Assembly: GCA_013396915.1 (NCBI GenBank)
Contig: VWZL01000351.1
Location: forward strand, 124,001-188,000
DNA from: Stercorarius parasiticus
Lineage: Eukaryota; Chordata; Aves; Charadriiformes; Stercorariidae
Reading direction: 5' to 3'
DNA length: 64,000 nucleotides
Shown in pieces: positions 50,431 to 62,300 of this stretch. The stretch's first letter is position 1. Each line of letters starts with the position of its first letter. The translations under genes were made by a program, and so were the position numbers. A model generated the notes under the pieces. That model worked only from the letters and a program-made list of their open reading frames with translations, searched no databases and had not been told where the DNA came from.

Positions 50431-53400
50431 TGTTCAAATTAAGGTTATTGCTTTCCCAGGTGAAAGTCATCCATTTTCTTAATCAGTATTCTCTATGTCA
50501 GTGTCAAAGCCTATATCATCCACCGATTTGAGTTCGCAACAGAATTGTTTCTACCTCACTGGAAATTGCCAGGGGAGTGAAAAGCAGAAAGCCACTCATC
50601 TAAGGCACAGAAATCCTAAACGACTTCTACCTGTGAAACCAAGAGGTACTGCTCTCCCCTCCCCAGAATAAACCTTCTGATTATCTTTCTTGATTTAAAG
50701 GGGTTAGTATTCAAAAGTCTGTTATTAGATGGCTTTCACTTGCAATAACTAGATTGCATTTTCCCCTGGATATATGGCACTATCAGACTAAATTATACAA
50801 TCTTAGAGTCTCTACATCCCTTCCATCCCTCTCCCAGCAGTTTTTCAGTTGCATTAAGAGAAAGCACCTGTGGGTGCTTTACCTAACCTGCCCTCAGACA
50901 CACTACAAGTCAGCCATAATCATGTATGGATTTGTTTTAACAGAAACTAACAATAAGATCATAAGCTGCAAATTAAATCCCCCTCCTCGAGTATGTCTGC
51001 TTCCTAGGGATCCTTCTTCAAGGCTCTTCAGCATTCTCCATTAACTGTCCCTTAAAAGCAAGAAGGAGAATGATGGACTTTGAACTTATTTTAAAAAAAA
51101 AAAATCTTTAAGTACTATTTTCCATCAAAATATTACCCATTGAACAACTGGATTTTCAACAAAACTGAAATTTTCAGAGTTAGTGCTTGTCTCCCCCAAA
51201 ATCAAGTCTCTGTACAAGAAAAGAGAAAATTTTTTGTGCGTGTTTTCTACCAATGGATCATCTCTCAGCCAAAATGTTTCTCGTTTCCTCCAGGTGTTGG
51301 CTAAAATATTTATTTTCAGAAACTTTCACTTATTTATTAAATAGATGGAATGACGTGCACATGGTATAGCAATGGAGGGACCTAGAAATACAAAGTTTCA
51401 GTATTACATAGACAAGCACTTTATTCTACCTTGTGTAGTTTAACGATGTAATCTCATCAGATAATTGAGTAGCAGAAAATAATAAATATCCCTATTCCTT
51501 CTGTTTTGGGCACTTAATCGCTTCCCTATTGATCAGGGAATGTTTTGTGTAACTCTTGACTCAGGTCCCATCCCAGGTCTGTTTGTACAGCATGAAAGAG
51601 GTAAGGAATGCTGTTTTCCTTTACTTTTTGGCCTGTCATTTTATCAGTCCCCATCAGAACAAGACTGTAAATTAAAATGAACCCATACTGTTTAAAATTC
51701 AATACTGTTAAAGCCCAACGTACTTTGTAAAAAAAAAAATAGGAAATAAAGACACTGAAAAGAAGTCTTGCTCCGAGGCACTGTCAAAGAACAGAGATGG
51801 CAATTCTTCTGCGACAAATGCAAAACGACTTGAAGTTGCGAGGAAAAACCCTGCTCCTGATGCACAGCTGCAGGTGTTCACACACATGGCAGCTCTATAG
51901 TACCTCAGGGAGAAACCCATTTGCTAGGAGCAGATCTAGTGTGTTCACTCCAATGCCAGTAGAAGCATTACCAGCTTTCAAGGGAAGGTATCTTCAAGGT
52001 ACCTGGCTAGTTAGGAAACCTGGTACTCATCCCAAGTTGAAAGCAGGTAATGGCTTAGTTGCAAGTAAAACTCTCAGCACAGAAGAGGCCTTCGATGAGA
52101 TTCAAAACTGGGATAATTTATGTACTAGAAAAATAGTACTTCTTGGCTCCCAGAGATATCAGAGAAAGTTCTTCCTAAACTTCACAGAAATTTCTTTGAA
52201 TGGAAAAAGACAGAGCTGTTAGCAGAGTTCTCCTTCAAAGCCACCAGAATAGAATTGTGTCTTGTGCATATGTTTGTGGCTTTCCCTGAACTCTCAGTAG
52301 GGCCCTTTAACTCTGCTGTCTGGCTTTAGGTCCAGCTCAAGGGATTTCTTGCTTCTTGGAGGAAGACATGGAGACAACAGGAGCTATGCTCAGCACCGCT
52401 TTAGGCATTCTGCCTTAAACACAGTAAGTGGAACATCCACAAAGTGAAGACCCTGCATTAGTACACCTTTTTCTCAAATGTTGATGTTAGTCTGTTTGTC
52501 ATAACTAAAGTGGAGTTAAAGGTCTGCTTTCCACTGTGGAGATAATAGAGGAGTCCTGTACTTTCCAGTGCTGCCTGCATGTGTCTCCAAACCACTAAAG
52601 AGCTAATGCGTTATGTTATTAGTAGCTTTATATGGATAAAAATCTTTCCCTTAGTTCAGGTAGCTCCACACCTTTCAGAGGAATAGCCTCTTCCTCTGTA
52701 ACCCCTGCAGTCCAGCTTCTTACTGTTCTCAAAAGTGGTTTGCCCTTATCGAAAATTAAGTTGATAGTAAGAAGCTCCCTTGCCTTTTACTTACATGTAG
52801 CCATAAATAAGATTCAGGCTCATTAACATGCTTTTAAAATAGTGGGATTTCTTAAAACCCTCTGAGAAACGTGGGAGTGTAGTTCTAATTGAGTAGGTAT
52901 GAGTGAAAAAAAGAATTTTCCCCAAGGAAAATTTCAATGAAATCAAGTAGCTCTTTTTTAGACATTTTTTCAATGGAAGAATAAGAGCTTTAGTTCAAAT
53001 AAAACAAAACAAAACAAACAAAAAAAGAATCTGTTGAATAAATCTTCCATTTCAGCCAGGTTTTAGCACAGATTTTGAACACTGCTTCTGAAGTGCAAAA
53101 AGTAGTCTGAATCTTTTATCTCACATGGTCTACACATTCACATTTCTAAATATGAAAAAAATTTGGACTAGCAACCCTTCCACTTTATCATGTAACATCA
53201 TGACTCCTTCCCCATGGAACTGAAGTTGAAACTTTCATAATCCTTGAATTGTATTCTTACAGAGCCCTATTTCAATTTGGTGAATCTGGCTCAATGCACA
53301 GTACACAGAAAATGTTGTGGGTATTTTTTTTAAGTTATTAGATATGAGGTTGAACTGTTCCCTTTTCATTTGGATCTTTTAGTTAACATGGAGAGTGTGG

Positions 53401-54983
53401 AAGTGGTGGAAGGAAAAAATTTAAAAAAAAATGGAAACCGAAATAAAATTTAACTAGAATTTTTATATTAGAGTGTAAAAGCTGTGTTTTGGGAGGGGTC
53501 GTAAAAGGTTCCAAGAGGGTAAGAAGCAGCCCGTGAAGAAGCAAGACCATGAGAATCCACAGCTCTGAGTCATTGCTTCCCTTCACAATGTAATGCAGGT
53601 TCAAGTGGCCTGGAGGTGTCTGGATGAGACTAGAAGATTGCAAAGGATGTCTGTGGCCTGAAGTATGGTTCTGTAGCATACTTCAGCTATAGAAAAGGAG
53701 ACCAGCAAAACTCTTACTCTTGTCCTAAAACCCTATGAACTCTAAAAACACCCAGGAAAAAACAGTCACAAGAGCAAGCATGATAGTGAGTAACAACACT
53801 ATCAGGTCACAGTGCAAATTCTCATAGTCCTCACTGGATGCAAGGCCAAAATTAACCCCAAAACACTACCAAAGCCACATTTTCTCTGGTAGAGTCCAGC
53901 CAACAGCTACCTAATGTATTTAGAGACAAAAAAACCTAAGTAGTCAAGAGAAAGATGGATGATGCCTTCTTTTGGCTGCAGATGGAAACTGGAGCTCCAC
54001 TGACAACAGCAATTTGACCACCGTTCTGAAGAATTCAAATAGGGTTACATAGGTTTTCTGAAAACATTTTGCCTCCTGCTGCTTGTAAATGTATGACAGA
54101 GGCTGGACAAAGAGTGACACAATGGTTTGGAAATTTCTTGGCTGGTGTGTGGGCACTGTTAGAGAAATGTTAGAAAGAACAAGGGCTGGAAAGGAGCACG
54201 TAAAACAATGATTTCTAAGGCAAAACTTCTAGTTTGTCCTGGATTTCACAGTTTATTGGTCTTCTTGCTGCTGGGCAAGTGGCTTATTTTCTTTCCTACT
54301 CCTTCCTCTTCACCCTCTCCCCTTCCCCTCTCCCCAAAAAACAAGGATGACTTTTCAGGTGGATTAATTCTGTTATCTGCACTGCAGAAGTGCTGGTTAT
54401 CAGTGCAGAGGAAGCATTTGGAAGAACTGGCTATTAAGAAAGAAGCTTGATGAAATCAACTCTCACTCTCATTTGGGTTTCCATTACATACCGTTACAAT
54501 GTCTTTTGCACACAAATTGTGGTATAAATTCATTTATGTATTTGCTTTATCAGTTCTAAATTTGCCACCTTTCATTATCACCACTTCCCTCTTAATTCCA
54601 GTACCGGAAAACAGAATGAACCACCATGCTATCTTCTCAATGCCCTTGTCTGAAATAGCTAACCCACGCAGGTCCACTTCTTACTGTCCCCAGGTATTTG
54701 GAAGTTTTACCTGTGAGACTTACGAAATTCATTTCACTCTGATGCTACTGAGAAAGCTATGGAAAGAATCTGTAGTGAATGAGATGTGACCTCAGACTCT
54801 TAACAGGTTCAGAATTCAGAATTCAACCCTATTGACTTTAGTGAGCTTTTCCTTAGACTCACAGTTCAAGACAGTATTGTCAAGATAATTATTTAGCACC
54901 ACTAGCTGTGTTAAAAAAATTTTAAATCATAATGTCATAATTATAAGACTCCTATGTTCTGTTCTAGTTCTGTTCCCCTAAAT

Positions 54984-55015
54984 AGGTTGTTGCAAAACTA
55001 ACGGTAGTTTGTTGT
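54984..55015. repeat. possible solo mariner-type inverted-repeat end
   Basis: The bases aggttgttgcaaaactaa, followed by cggtagttt, resemble the outer end of mariner transposons of the MADE1/Hsmar1 type, which begin TTAGGTTGGTGCAAAAGTAA and continue with a GC-GGTTTTTG block. No inverted partner is seen within about 150 bases on either side, so at best this is a decayed single end. The comparison is from memory and the match is short, so chance is possible. Confidence 0.35.
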
Positions 55016-56295
55016 ATGTGCTTTCAGTTTAAATGTGAGCACAAGTCTTGTAAAATGCAAATTAACAAGCAGATGCTTTTTGTTTTTCACTACAATTCAC
55101 TAAAATTTTATTTTTAAAGATAAACTCATTTTTAATTCCTTAATTTTTAAAAATCAAAAAACCCAAACACATCCAAGTTTTATTGTTTGTCTTTAAGGAT
55201 TCTTATCCACTGTCCTTTGCTGGGGAGTCATGAATAAATACCATGTTTCTAACACCTCCCTTCTCCTTCAAAAAAGATATTGCCTCAAAAGAGAACCCTA
55301 AGAGTAGGGCCTCGATACAGCAAATTCCTTGATCCACTAAAACACTGTGCTCCAAGGCACGTAATTTTACTATGACATCAAAATAAAGTAGCTCTCTTAA
55401 AATGCAAAAAATATAAAAGGGGCATTCAGCAATTAAGAAGTGATTAAAAATACATTTTCCAAACTTATGTACTTGAACGTTATAAAAATGTGAGTCTTCC
55501 TGAATTAAAGAACTTGGTCTGCATTAATACCCCGTAACATGAACTAACATATGAAATACAGAGAAGACGACGAACGTGAAGAGTATTTTGCTTCAGGCAA
55601 ATTAACTAGAGTAGAAATTGCATAAACAGGGAAAACTAAATGGGAAATTAAATATCGTCTTACAGTTTTGAAAAGCAACAGTTATATTATTTTAAGGTAT
55701 TTAGGGGTCTTTTTAATTACCTGCTGTTTTTAAAAATCAAGATCTAAAATTACCATAAATAGAAGTGATAAGAAAAAATAGCTCTTTTAAAAATCAGCTA
55801 GATTTATAATTGTTCCCTTTCTATGGCTAAAAAGGAAGTACTATCATGATGTAATATGTGATTTTGTTTTAAATCGGGATTGTTTAATTCTTAAAATAAA
55901 GATTTTATATGTATGATTTCACATACTAGTATTGCAAAACAGCACAATTTTTCCTGTGTTTCAACTGCATGGTGTGCACCAGTGAAAAGCAAAACAGATG
56001 GTTTTACTCATGAGCTAATACTGACAGCACATTTTAGAGGTCATACAACCTTTACTCAATGACACGCAAATTCTTCTGGTTGTTTTAACTAATAGATAAT
56101 GTTACTTCCTTTTAACTAATACAAAATAGCAAATATTCCAGAAAAAAAAATAATAAAAACTATCAGATGCATCAAGTGAGCTGACTCTTCAAACTACAGA
56201 GCACTAAAAATATCACCAAGATGTAGCAACATATAGCAGGAAGTTAGCACCTGGACACGTTCACACTCATTTTAAATGAATGACAAGTTACTTAC

Positions 56296-56382
56296 TTTCA
56301 TCGTTAGAAACATTCCCCAGAGAGGTGTGACTGGAATAACGTTTGTTCTCACTTTCATTGAGACATCGTTCAATCCAACTCT
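56296..56382 (-). CDS. RFX4: RFX4 coding exon (probable exon 2): N-terminal lead
   Basis: This 87-nt exon encodes residues about 15-44, including the motifs [17 protein letters not shown] and SLGNVSNDE. The splice acceptor is tttgcag and the donor is gtaagt. It begins with the last two bases of a Glu codon and ends with the first base of an Asn codon completed by the next exon. The lead is polar and acidic, precedes the DNA-binding domain and is characteristic of the full-length brain isoform of RFX4; I know of no assigned catalytic or binding role. Because the exon is 29 codons long and symmetric in phase, skipping it would keep the frame. The upstream exon, which should supply the start codon, is not in the window. 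Confidence 0.95.
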
Positions 56383-59300
56383 CTGCAAAAGAAAAAAGAT
56401 GCTCTTTTTTTGCGTTTGTCTTTGCTTAAGAAATAAACTTCCAACATACAAAACTAAATAAAGCACCGGTTTTCAACAGATGGTGTTCTGTAGCCTTTCT
56501 GTTAAAACATGGTCAGTCTGAGGTTACTTAGCAAGAAAATCTTTTCTTGCTTTCAAACTTAGCTGTTGCTTTTTAGTTTCATTTTTTGCTTGCCTCACGA
56601 TATTCTCTCCCCTCCCCATCACATGATATATTAAAAAAAATAATCACCTCACGTGGGCAACAGGAATTAATGCAATTTGTGTGTTTCAAAGTCTTCGTCT
56701 GGCAAAGACTTATGTATTCGAGTATTTTCAATGATTTTGAAAGGACTCTTCATATGCATAAAATCAATCATGTGAATTTTTATTACAACTGTGCTCTCTG
56801 AACTCCAGTCCCACGACCCTGTTCACACCAGCAGAGTCCCAGGTGCTACTGAGATATTTTCCACACTGGTACGAGCCCGACGTAGTGAGTCAGCAGCCAC
56901 TGAGCTACTCGAACCTTTGTCACTCCGCGGTGGGTACTCAACCACTCCTGTCCTCCCTCTTTCTCACTTCCAATTTATTCCCGCCCAACAGGTGAGGTAC
57001 AGCATTACATTGATTTGACTTTGCTCTTCCTCTTTCTGGAACCTATAACATACATCCCCTGGTGACTTTAGAGGATGCACCAGGCTCAGTAGAATTTACT
57101 GTTACAGGTCTTCAGGGCAAAAGTTGCACTTCCTATGTGTTTCCTTGGACAAAGTATGAAATATGAGTCCCTGAGTTTACCTGGAGTCCCTGGATATTGC
57201 TACAATAAAATGACCTCCCTCATAAGATTATTTTCCAAGGGCATGCACGTGGGCAGAAATGAACTTATGCTCACAGAGCAACCTGTGGTCAAAGCAAGAA
57301 AAACAAGGGACAGGTGGGAAGGCTGCAAGGTAACCCCATGAGTTGTGACAGGAAACAACCCCACTAAGCAAAGAGATCCACAAGAAATAAGGGGAAACAG
57401 GCCTGGCTGTCAGCAAACTGCCAGAGCCAGAAACACCTTCAAAGTCACGGAAATGGCTGCAGATTCCTTTCCATAAGCCACCCTCCAGACACATCGGGCT
57501 ACCAGCACAGTGCAGGCAGCAGCCTGCCAGCCGGAGAAAACCCATCATAGCAGCAGGCTTGAAGGGAGAGCAGAAGCCCAGTGTCTGGGGAAAGCTGCCC
57601 ATTCTAGTTTATAGAAGGTAAAAGGTGGTATGACTTCATTTCAGCACTAGATGCCAATAAATAAATACACGAATAGTCATGGCCAAACACACCCTGCAGA
57701 AAAAATGCTTTTACAACCCAGACAGTTGCACAAACTTGTGTATATTCCTCTGTACACACACTCTGCACTGCCACACAAACAAAAGGGCAACGGCATCTGT
57801 GCAGGACTTCAGAAAATTCTGCTGAGAGCCCTTCAGAGTTGATTTCCAGGCCCTGCCACAAGACTCCAGGCACCGTTGCTTTGGGCACTTCTGGTTTTCA
57901 GGCAGTGTAAGAGAGGTTGCGGCAGCTCCAGGCCATTCCCTTCCCTCTGCCTATTTTCCCTGTGGTAAACAACATGCTGCGGTGCTGCCTTTATCAGCAC
58001 AAGCATGTCCCTGTGTGCACCTTCCTCATTCACCATCAAACTGCCCTGTGCCTACAGAGCCTCACGACCACAATGCCTCTTTCTTCGCTATAGCCTGTTC
58101 CTTTGAGGTACTTCTCTGAAAATCAGCGAAAATAATTCTTGTCGTCAACAGATTTTTTTTCAGGATATTTCTTCTCCCATCAAATTCAACATGGCCTTGT
58201 ATAAAAATCACTTTAAGGTTGCTGACACCGCAACTTAAAACTTGCCAGTGAGGTCTGTGCTGTCTAATCGGCTCCTGCTCAGTAACTAACCCACAAGCCT
58301 GCGGCGACTCAAACTTCAAGGCTTTCCCTTCTCATGCTGCTCAGCTGCATCGGGTGGGGGTGTATCACCTCCTTGTCTAAAGGCCAACATAACGAGATGG
58401 CTGCTTTGTGCCAAATTTCTTTTACTGCCCTAAAACTGAACTAATAGCATCTTCTCCTCTCCCATTTCAGTGCCACGAGCTGGGGGACAGGAGCTGGGAT
58501 CCTCACAGATCGCTATGAGGTGAAGAGAAACTTGCTGCTGAGGACGACATCAGGGAGAGGTGCAAGAAGCCTTGAGAAAGATTACCCTTCCTCCTCCTCC
58601 TCCTCCTCCTCCTTTCAGCGCACAGCCATGGCTGTATATAATTCCCTTGGCTCTGGGCCCAGCTGCAGGGAGTAAAAGCAAAGGCGGCTGCCATTAGCGC
58701 CAAGGAGAGACCGATGCCCAGCTCTGCCCTTTCTTTTCCTCCCGGCACTGAGAGCTGGGAAGCTGGGATGCATCCTCTTCCCTCGGTAGCAGGGAACAGG
58801 CAGCAGCCATCTTTAGTCATGTTCCCTGCCTAAGTAGTAGGAAAAACAACTTTTTAAAGTGTTACTCAATGACAATTTTCACCATCCTTGTTCACATACT
58901 GTCTCTGATAACCACATATATACCCCTTTTTCACTGGTAAAACAAACATTTTACACTATAAGACATAAAGTCTCTGGAGTAGGGCGCAGTTACTGTTTAA
59001 TTATGTGCTGCAACTCCTTTGGTCCTGAATCACCCCAGTTCAGCTTGCGGCAGCCTGAGTCCGGCTTTGTCTCTGTGGCCTTGCATTTAAATAGCCGATA
59101 GAAATTCTTCAAGCCTGAAAAGATACATGACCTGTCTGGCAGCAAAGAATGAAGAAAACTAACTCTTTTGAGCAAAAGTGTCAGGGAGTTTATGGCAAAT
59201 TTGTCATATTATTTGGCAGATCACAAAATGCAACAAAACCAACTGGCTACTTAAAGGCTGTATTATCTCATAAACCGAGTGATGTAAGTATAAATAAATA

Positions 59301-62300
59301 TTAATAAGTAGATATTTTTTACTGTTTGTATAAAGAAAAAAAAGTTTTTACAAAGCTTTTAACTCCCAATATTAATGAGAACACCTTCAGTCATTAAAAG
59401 AAAATACAACCACAGTTTTGCTGAAATTGAAAATATTCCCTTCAGGAGCCCACAGATCCCAGATGTGATAGCACTGGCCTAAAACACATATTAAGGAAAA
59501 AAAAAAAAGGGGAAAGAGGCAGAGTAAGCAAAAGAGTCAAAATTAAGTCTGATTTTTAGAAGTTCTTTCAGAGTTAATACTGAGTAGAGCCCTGTGCGCA
59601 TCGAATGCTCTTGTCCTCACGACACGCGGGTGTACAACCCGGTTGCGCTGGTGTCTGTCCCAGGCAATCCGGCTGCCGAGCTGGAGGAAGAGACCCGTGT
59701 CCAACCCTCCCTGTCCCTAGCCGGAGGCTTCATTACTTGTTCCCAAGGCTGATGCCAATTACACTACACCGCGGTTCTAGGCAGGCATCGAGTGACACGG
59801 TATGGAAGGTTTTATATGATTAAAGCCTAAATTATTGCGCTTGGACCTTACAAACTTCTCGTAGAGAGAATTTCACATCGGGAACAGTCACAGAATAATG
59901 GAGAGTTCAGTGGTGATTAAGCAGAAGTGCATATCAGACCTGATAGCAATTATGAATCATCAACACAACATGTAGAAACCCCAAATTTCTAATGGGAAGT
60001 GCTTGTGAGAGCAAAAGAAAATACACCGTCCTATACAGGGTGTATTTTTACTCACTGTGTTTTCAGTGTATCAAGTCTTAAGGCATTTCCCGCCCCCCGC
60101 TCCCTAGGACTCCTTCCCACCCTGAGCCCCAGCATACTCTACCCTCAGTTGTACCAGCACAGTGGTTTGAGCAAGCATCAGCATTAGCCGAAAAACATCC
60201 AGGCGAAAGAAATAAATTAATTAATATCTAGGAGAAAAATGTAGTGCAGTCACATGCTGCTAACTCTGTACTGTGACACGATATGGAAGCTATTTACAAC
60301 CTTATTAGCAAAGAATGCAACTAAGGTGTATTTAATGGTGTTTTGGAGATGCACCTTTAAATACTATACCAAATATTTAATTTTGCAAGGATCAAAGGTA
60401 AATTATAATGAAGTGCACAACTATGTCCCTCAGCCTTATAATTTTTGTTATATAATTTTGTATACCACTAAATACGAACACGTTTTATATTCTGCAGGAT
60501 TCCAAAATGAGGGAAAGGAGATGATTATTCAAATTACAATAATTTCTCCAGTGTTAATTTTCTGACAGAATAACTTATCATGACACCAAAAAAAAATTAA
60601 AATAAATTGTTTCCCATGAAGTGCAGAAAGATGGATTAAAAAGAACTATGGAACTACTTCTGGCCCCCATTTCACCTCTTCTCTTATTGGTCCTAATCTC
60701 GCTAAGACTGACGCACCCACTGAACCTCAAGCATGAGAGTATTCCTCTTCCATTAAATGTGGCCACCACACTTTTAACAACAGAAGGTTAAACTGAGCTT
60801 GTTTTTAAGAGCTGCCAGAAGAGAGGCCTGCATGGCTTTCCCTTGTCCCCACCACGGCTCTTCACACCGATAAGCATATTTTTATTGGTATGGTGCTTCC
60901 AACGCTGAGCTGGGAAGGCAGGCCTGGGACTCCCCGAAATAGAGGAAAACACATGATAGCTGCTCAGGGGCAGGAGTTTTCATGAGCTATCAGGAAAAAG
61001 AAGCACAAACTGTTTTTTAAATACATCTTTGACAAATTAGTTTGACACATATTACCTCCTTCAGAAGGGAGGGTTCACTCCTGGAAGACACCTTTGAAAA
61101 GCTTCTCCCTCCAGAGCCTCATTCGAGGAGAAGAATACAGCAGAGGTGCCTGCGTACTGCCAGTCCATTTAATGAGATAACTACTCCGTCTTGTTTGTAT
61201 AATGGTTATTGGCTTAGCATATTTGCAGACCAGAAAAGAAAGCATCCATTGCTCCCACATGTGCATAGCCATAGGGAGAGCAGCGAGAGAGCCACCTGGG
61301 CTCCGCTCTGCGGAGGGGCAGAGGAGCTGGGCCTGATCGCAGCCGGCACTGGCTTCTGCAGCTGCTGCCCTGCCAGAGGGTTAAGAGTTGCTGCGGTATT
61401 AGCACAACCTGTAATCACAGCCTCTTCTAGCCTTTGAGAGCCACCATGTCCTGCTCCACACCCAGGCAGGATGGCAAAAGCAGCTGGAGGGGCTGCGCCA
61501 CACAGCTGGGAGGTGAGTGTACCCAGAGCCGCTGGCTGCAGCATGTGTATGCACCCTGAAGGGAGATTAAGAGACTTTACAGGCAGAATGAAACTCTATG
61601 GTCACCTAATTTGAGCTGCATTTTGCCTCACCTCATTACCCTACAGTGGTACTAACTGCACTGTTTTTCCCCAGTTGTGCCATATCCTCTGATCTGGATG
61701 TGGTCGTATCACTGGTATAATTGTGAATGGCCATTTTTTACTCAAATTGTGCAAGATGAGAATCCTCACATTCTAGAAACATAGCCAAGGCTTGTGGCAA
61801 TCACAGTATCAGAGCCTGCACAAATCACCATACACTTATTTCACCACAGCCCTAGCAGCTGCGCTGAAATCCCTCTCATACACCTTTAGTTCTAGATGGG
61901 CTCCCATACTCTGAATTTTAAAGCCGCTTGCCAGCAAGCATGACAATTTATCTAGTGCTCTGCACAGGGGCCAGCATTTCTTCCACAGAAATTTGCTTGT
62001 CACTGAAATAGACACCTCTGGAATAAGAACTAGAGATTTGCCAGGACCCAAACTACTCCTTGAGCCATGTACTGACTTGGATGGCGCAGCTGCAACAGTC
62101 TGACTCCTTATTTTTATTCACAGCTGCTCTTGTAATCTTTCCCCAGCTTCTCAAGGCAAATGTAGAAAAAAAAGTAGAAAGTAACCATAAGCAAAGGCAT
62201 ATAAAATGTAGATAAGGCAAACATAAAGGGACCACCAAATTTTAGTGAATTTACAAGATGACCTGTTGGAAAAATGAATACTCAGAACTGAAGACAGACT

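Larger units (their letters stand above)
48145..56295 (-). other. RFX4: RFX4 intron between probable exons 2 and 3
   Basis: An 8.2-kb intron. The side nearest exon 2 (about 54.9-56.3 kb) is very AT-rich. At 54984-55015 it holds a short motif resembling a mariner-family terminal repeat. A GC- and CpG-richer block lies at about 49.54-50.43 kb. The open frames there, including one of 168 codons on the plus strand, reflect low stop-codon density in GC-rich DNA and match nothing I recognise. No other gene is seen. Confidence 0.85.
2954..56382 (-). other. RFX4: RFX4 gene, internal part (14 coding exons, both ends outside the window)
   Basis: Fourteen short exons on the minus strand join into one open frame of 1590 nt that I recognise as RFX4, a regulatory factor X transcription factor. 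RFX proteins bind X-box DNA through a winged-helix domain. RFX4 lacks the activation domain found in RFX1-3 and keeps the B, C and dimerisation regions. In mouse its brain isoform is needed for dorsal midline brain and subcommissural organ development and for normal ciliary and hedgehog signalling. Every junction here follows GT/AG, and all 13 internal splice phases agree, which makes a processed pseudogene or chance similarity very unlikely. The first coding exon (which supplies about 14 residues in mammals) and the last C-terminal exons were not found and should lie outside. Identification rests on recalled family sequence, not on a search. Confidence 0.97.

Noticed and set aside
58503..58820. 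105-codon minus-strand frame with an arginine run
   Set aside because: The arginines come from the TCC microsatellite; nothing else supports a gene.
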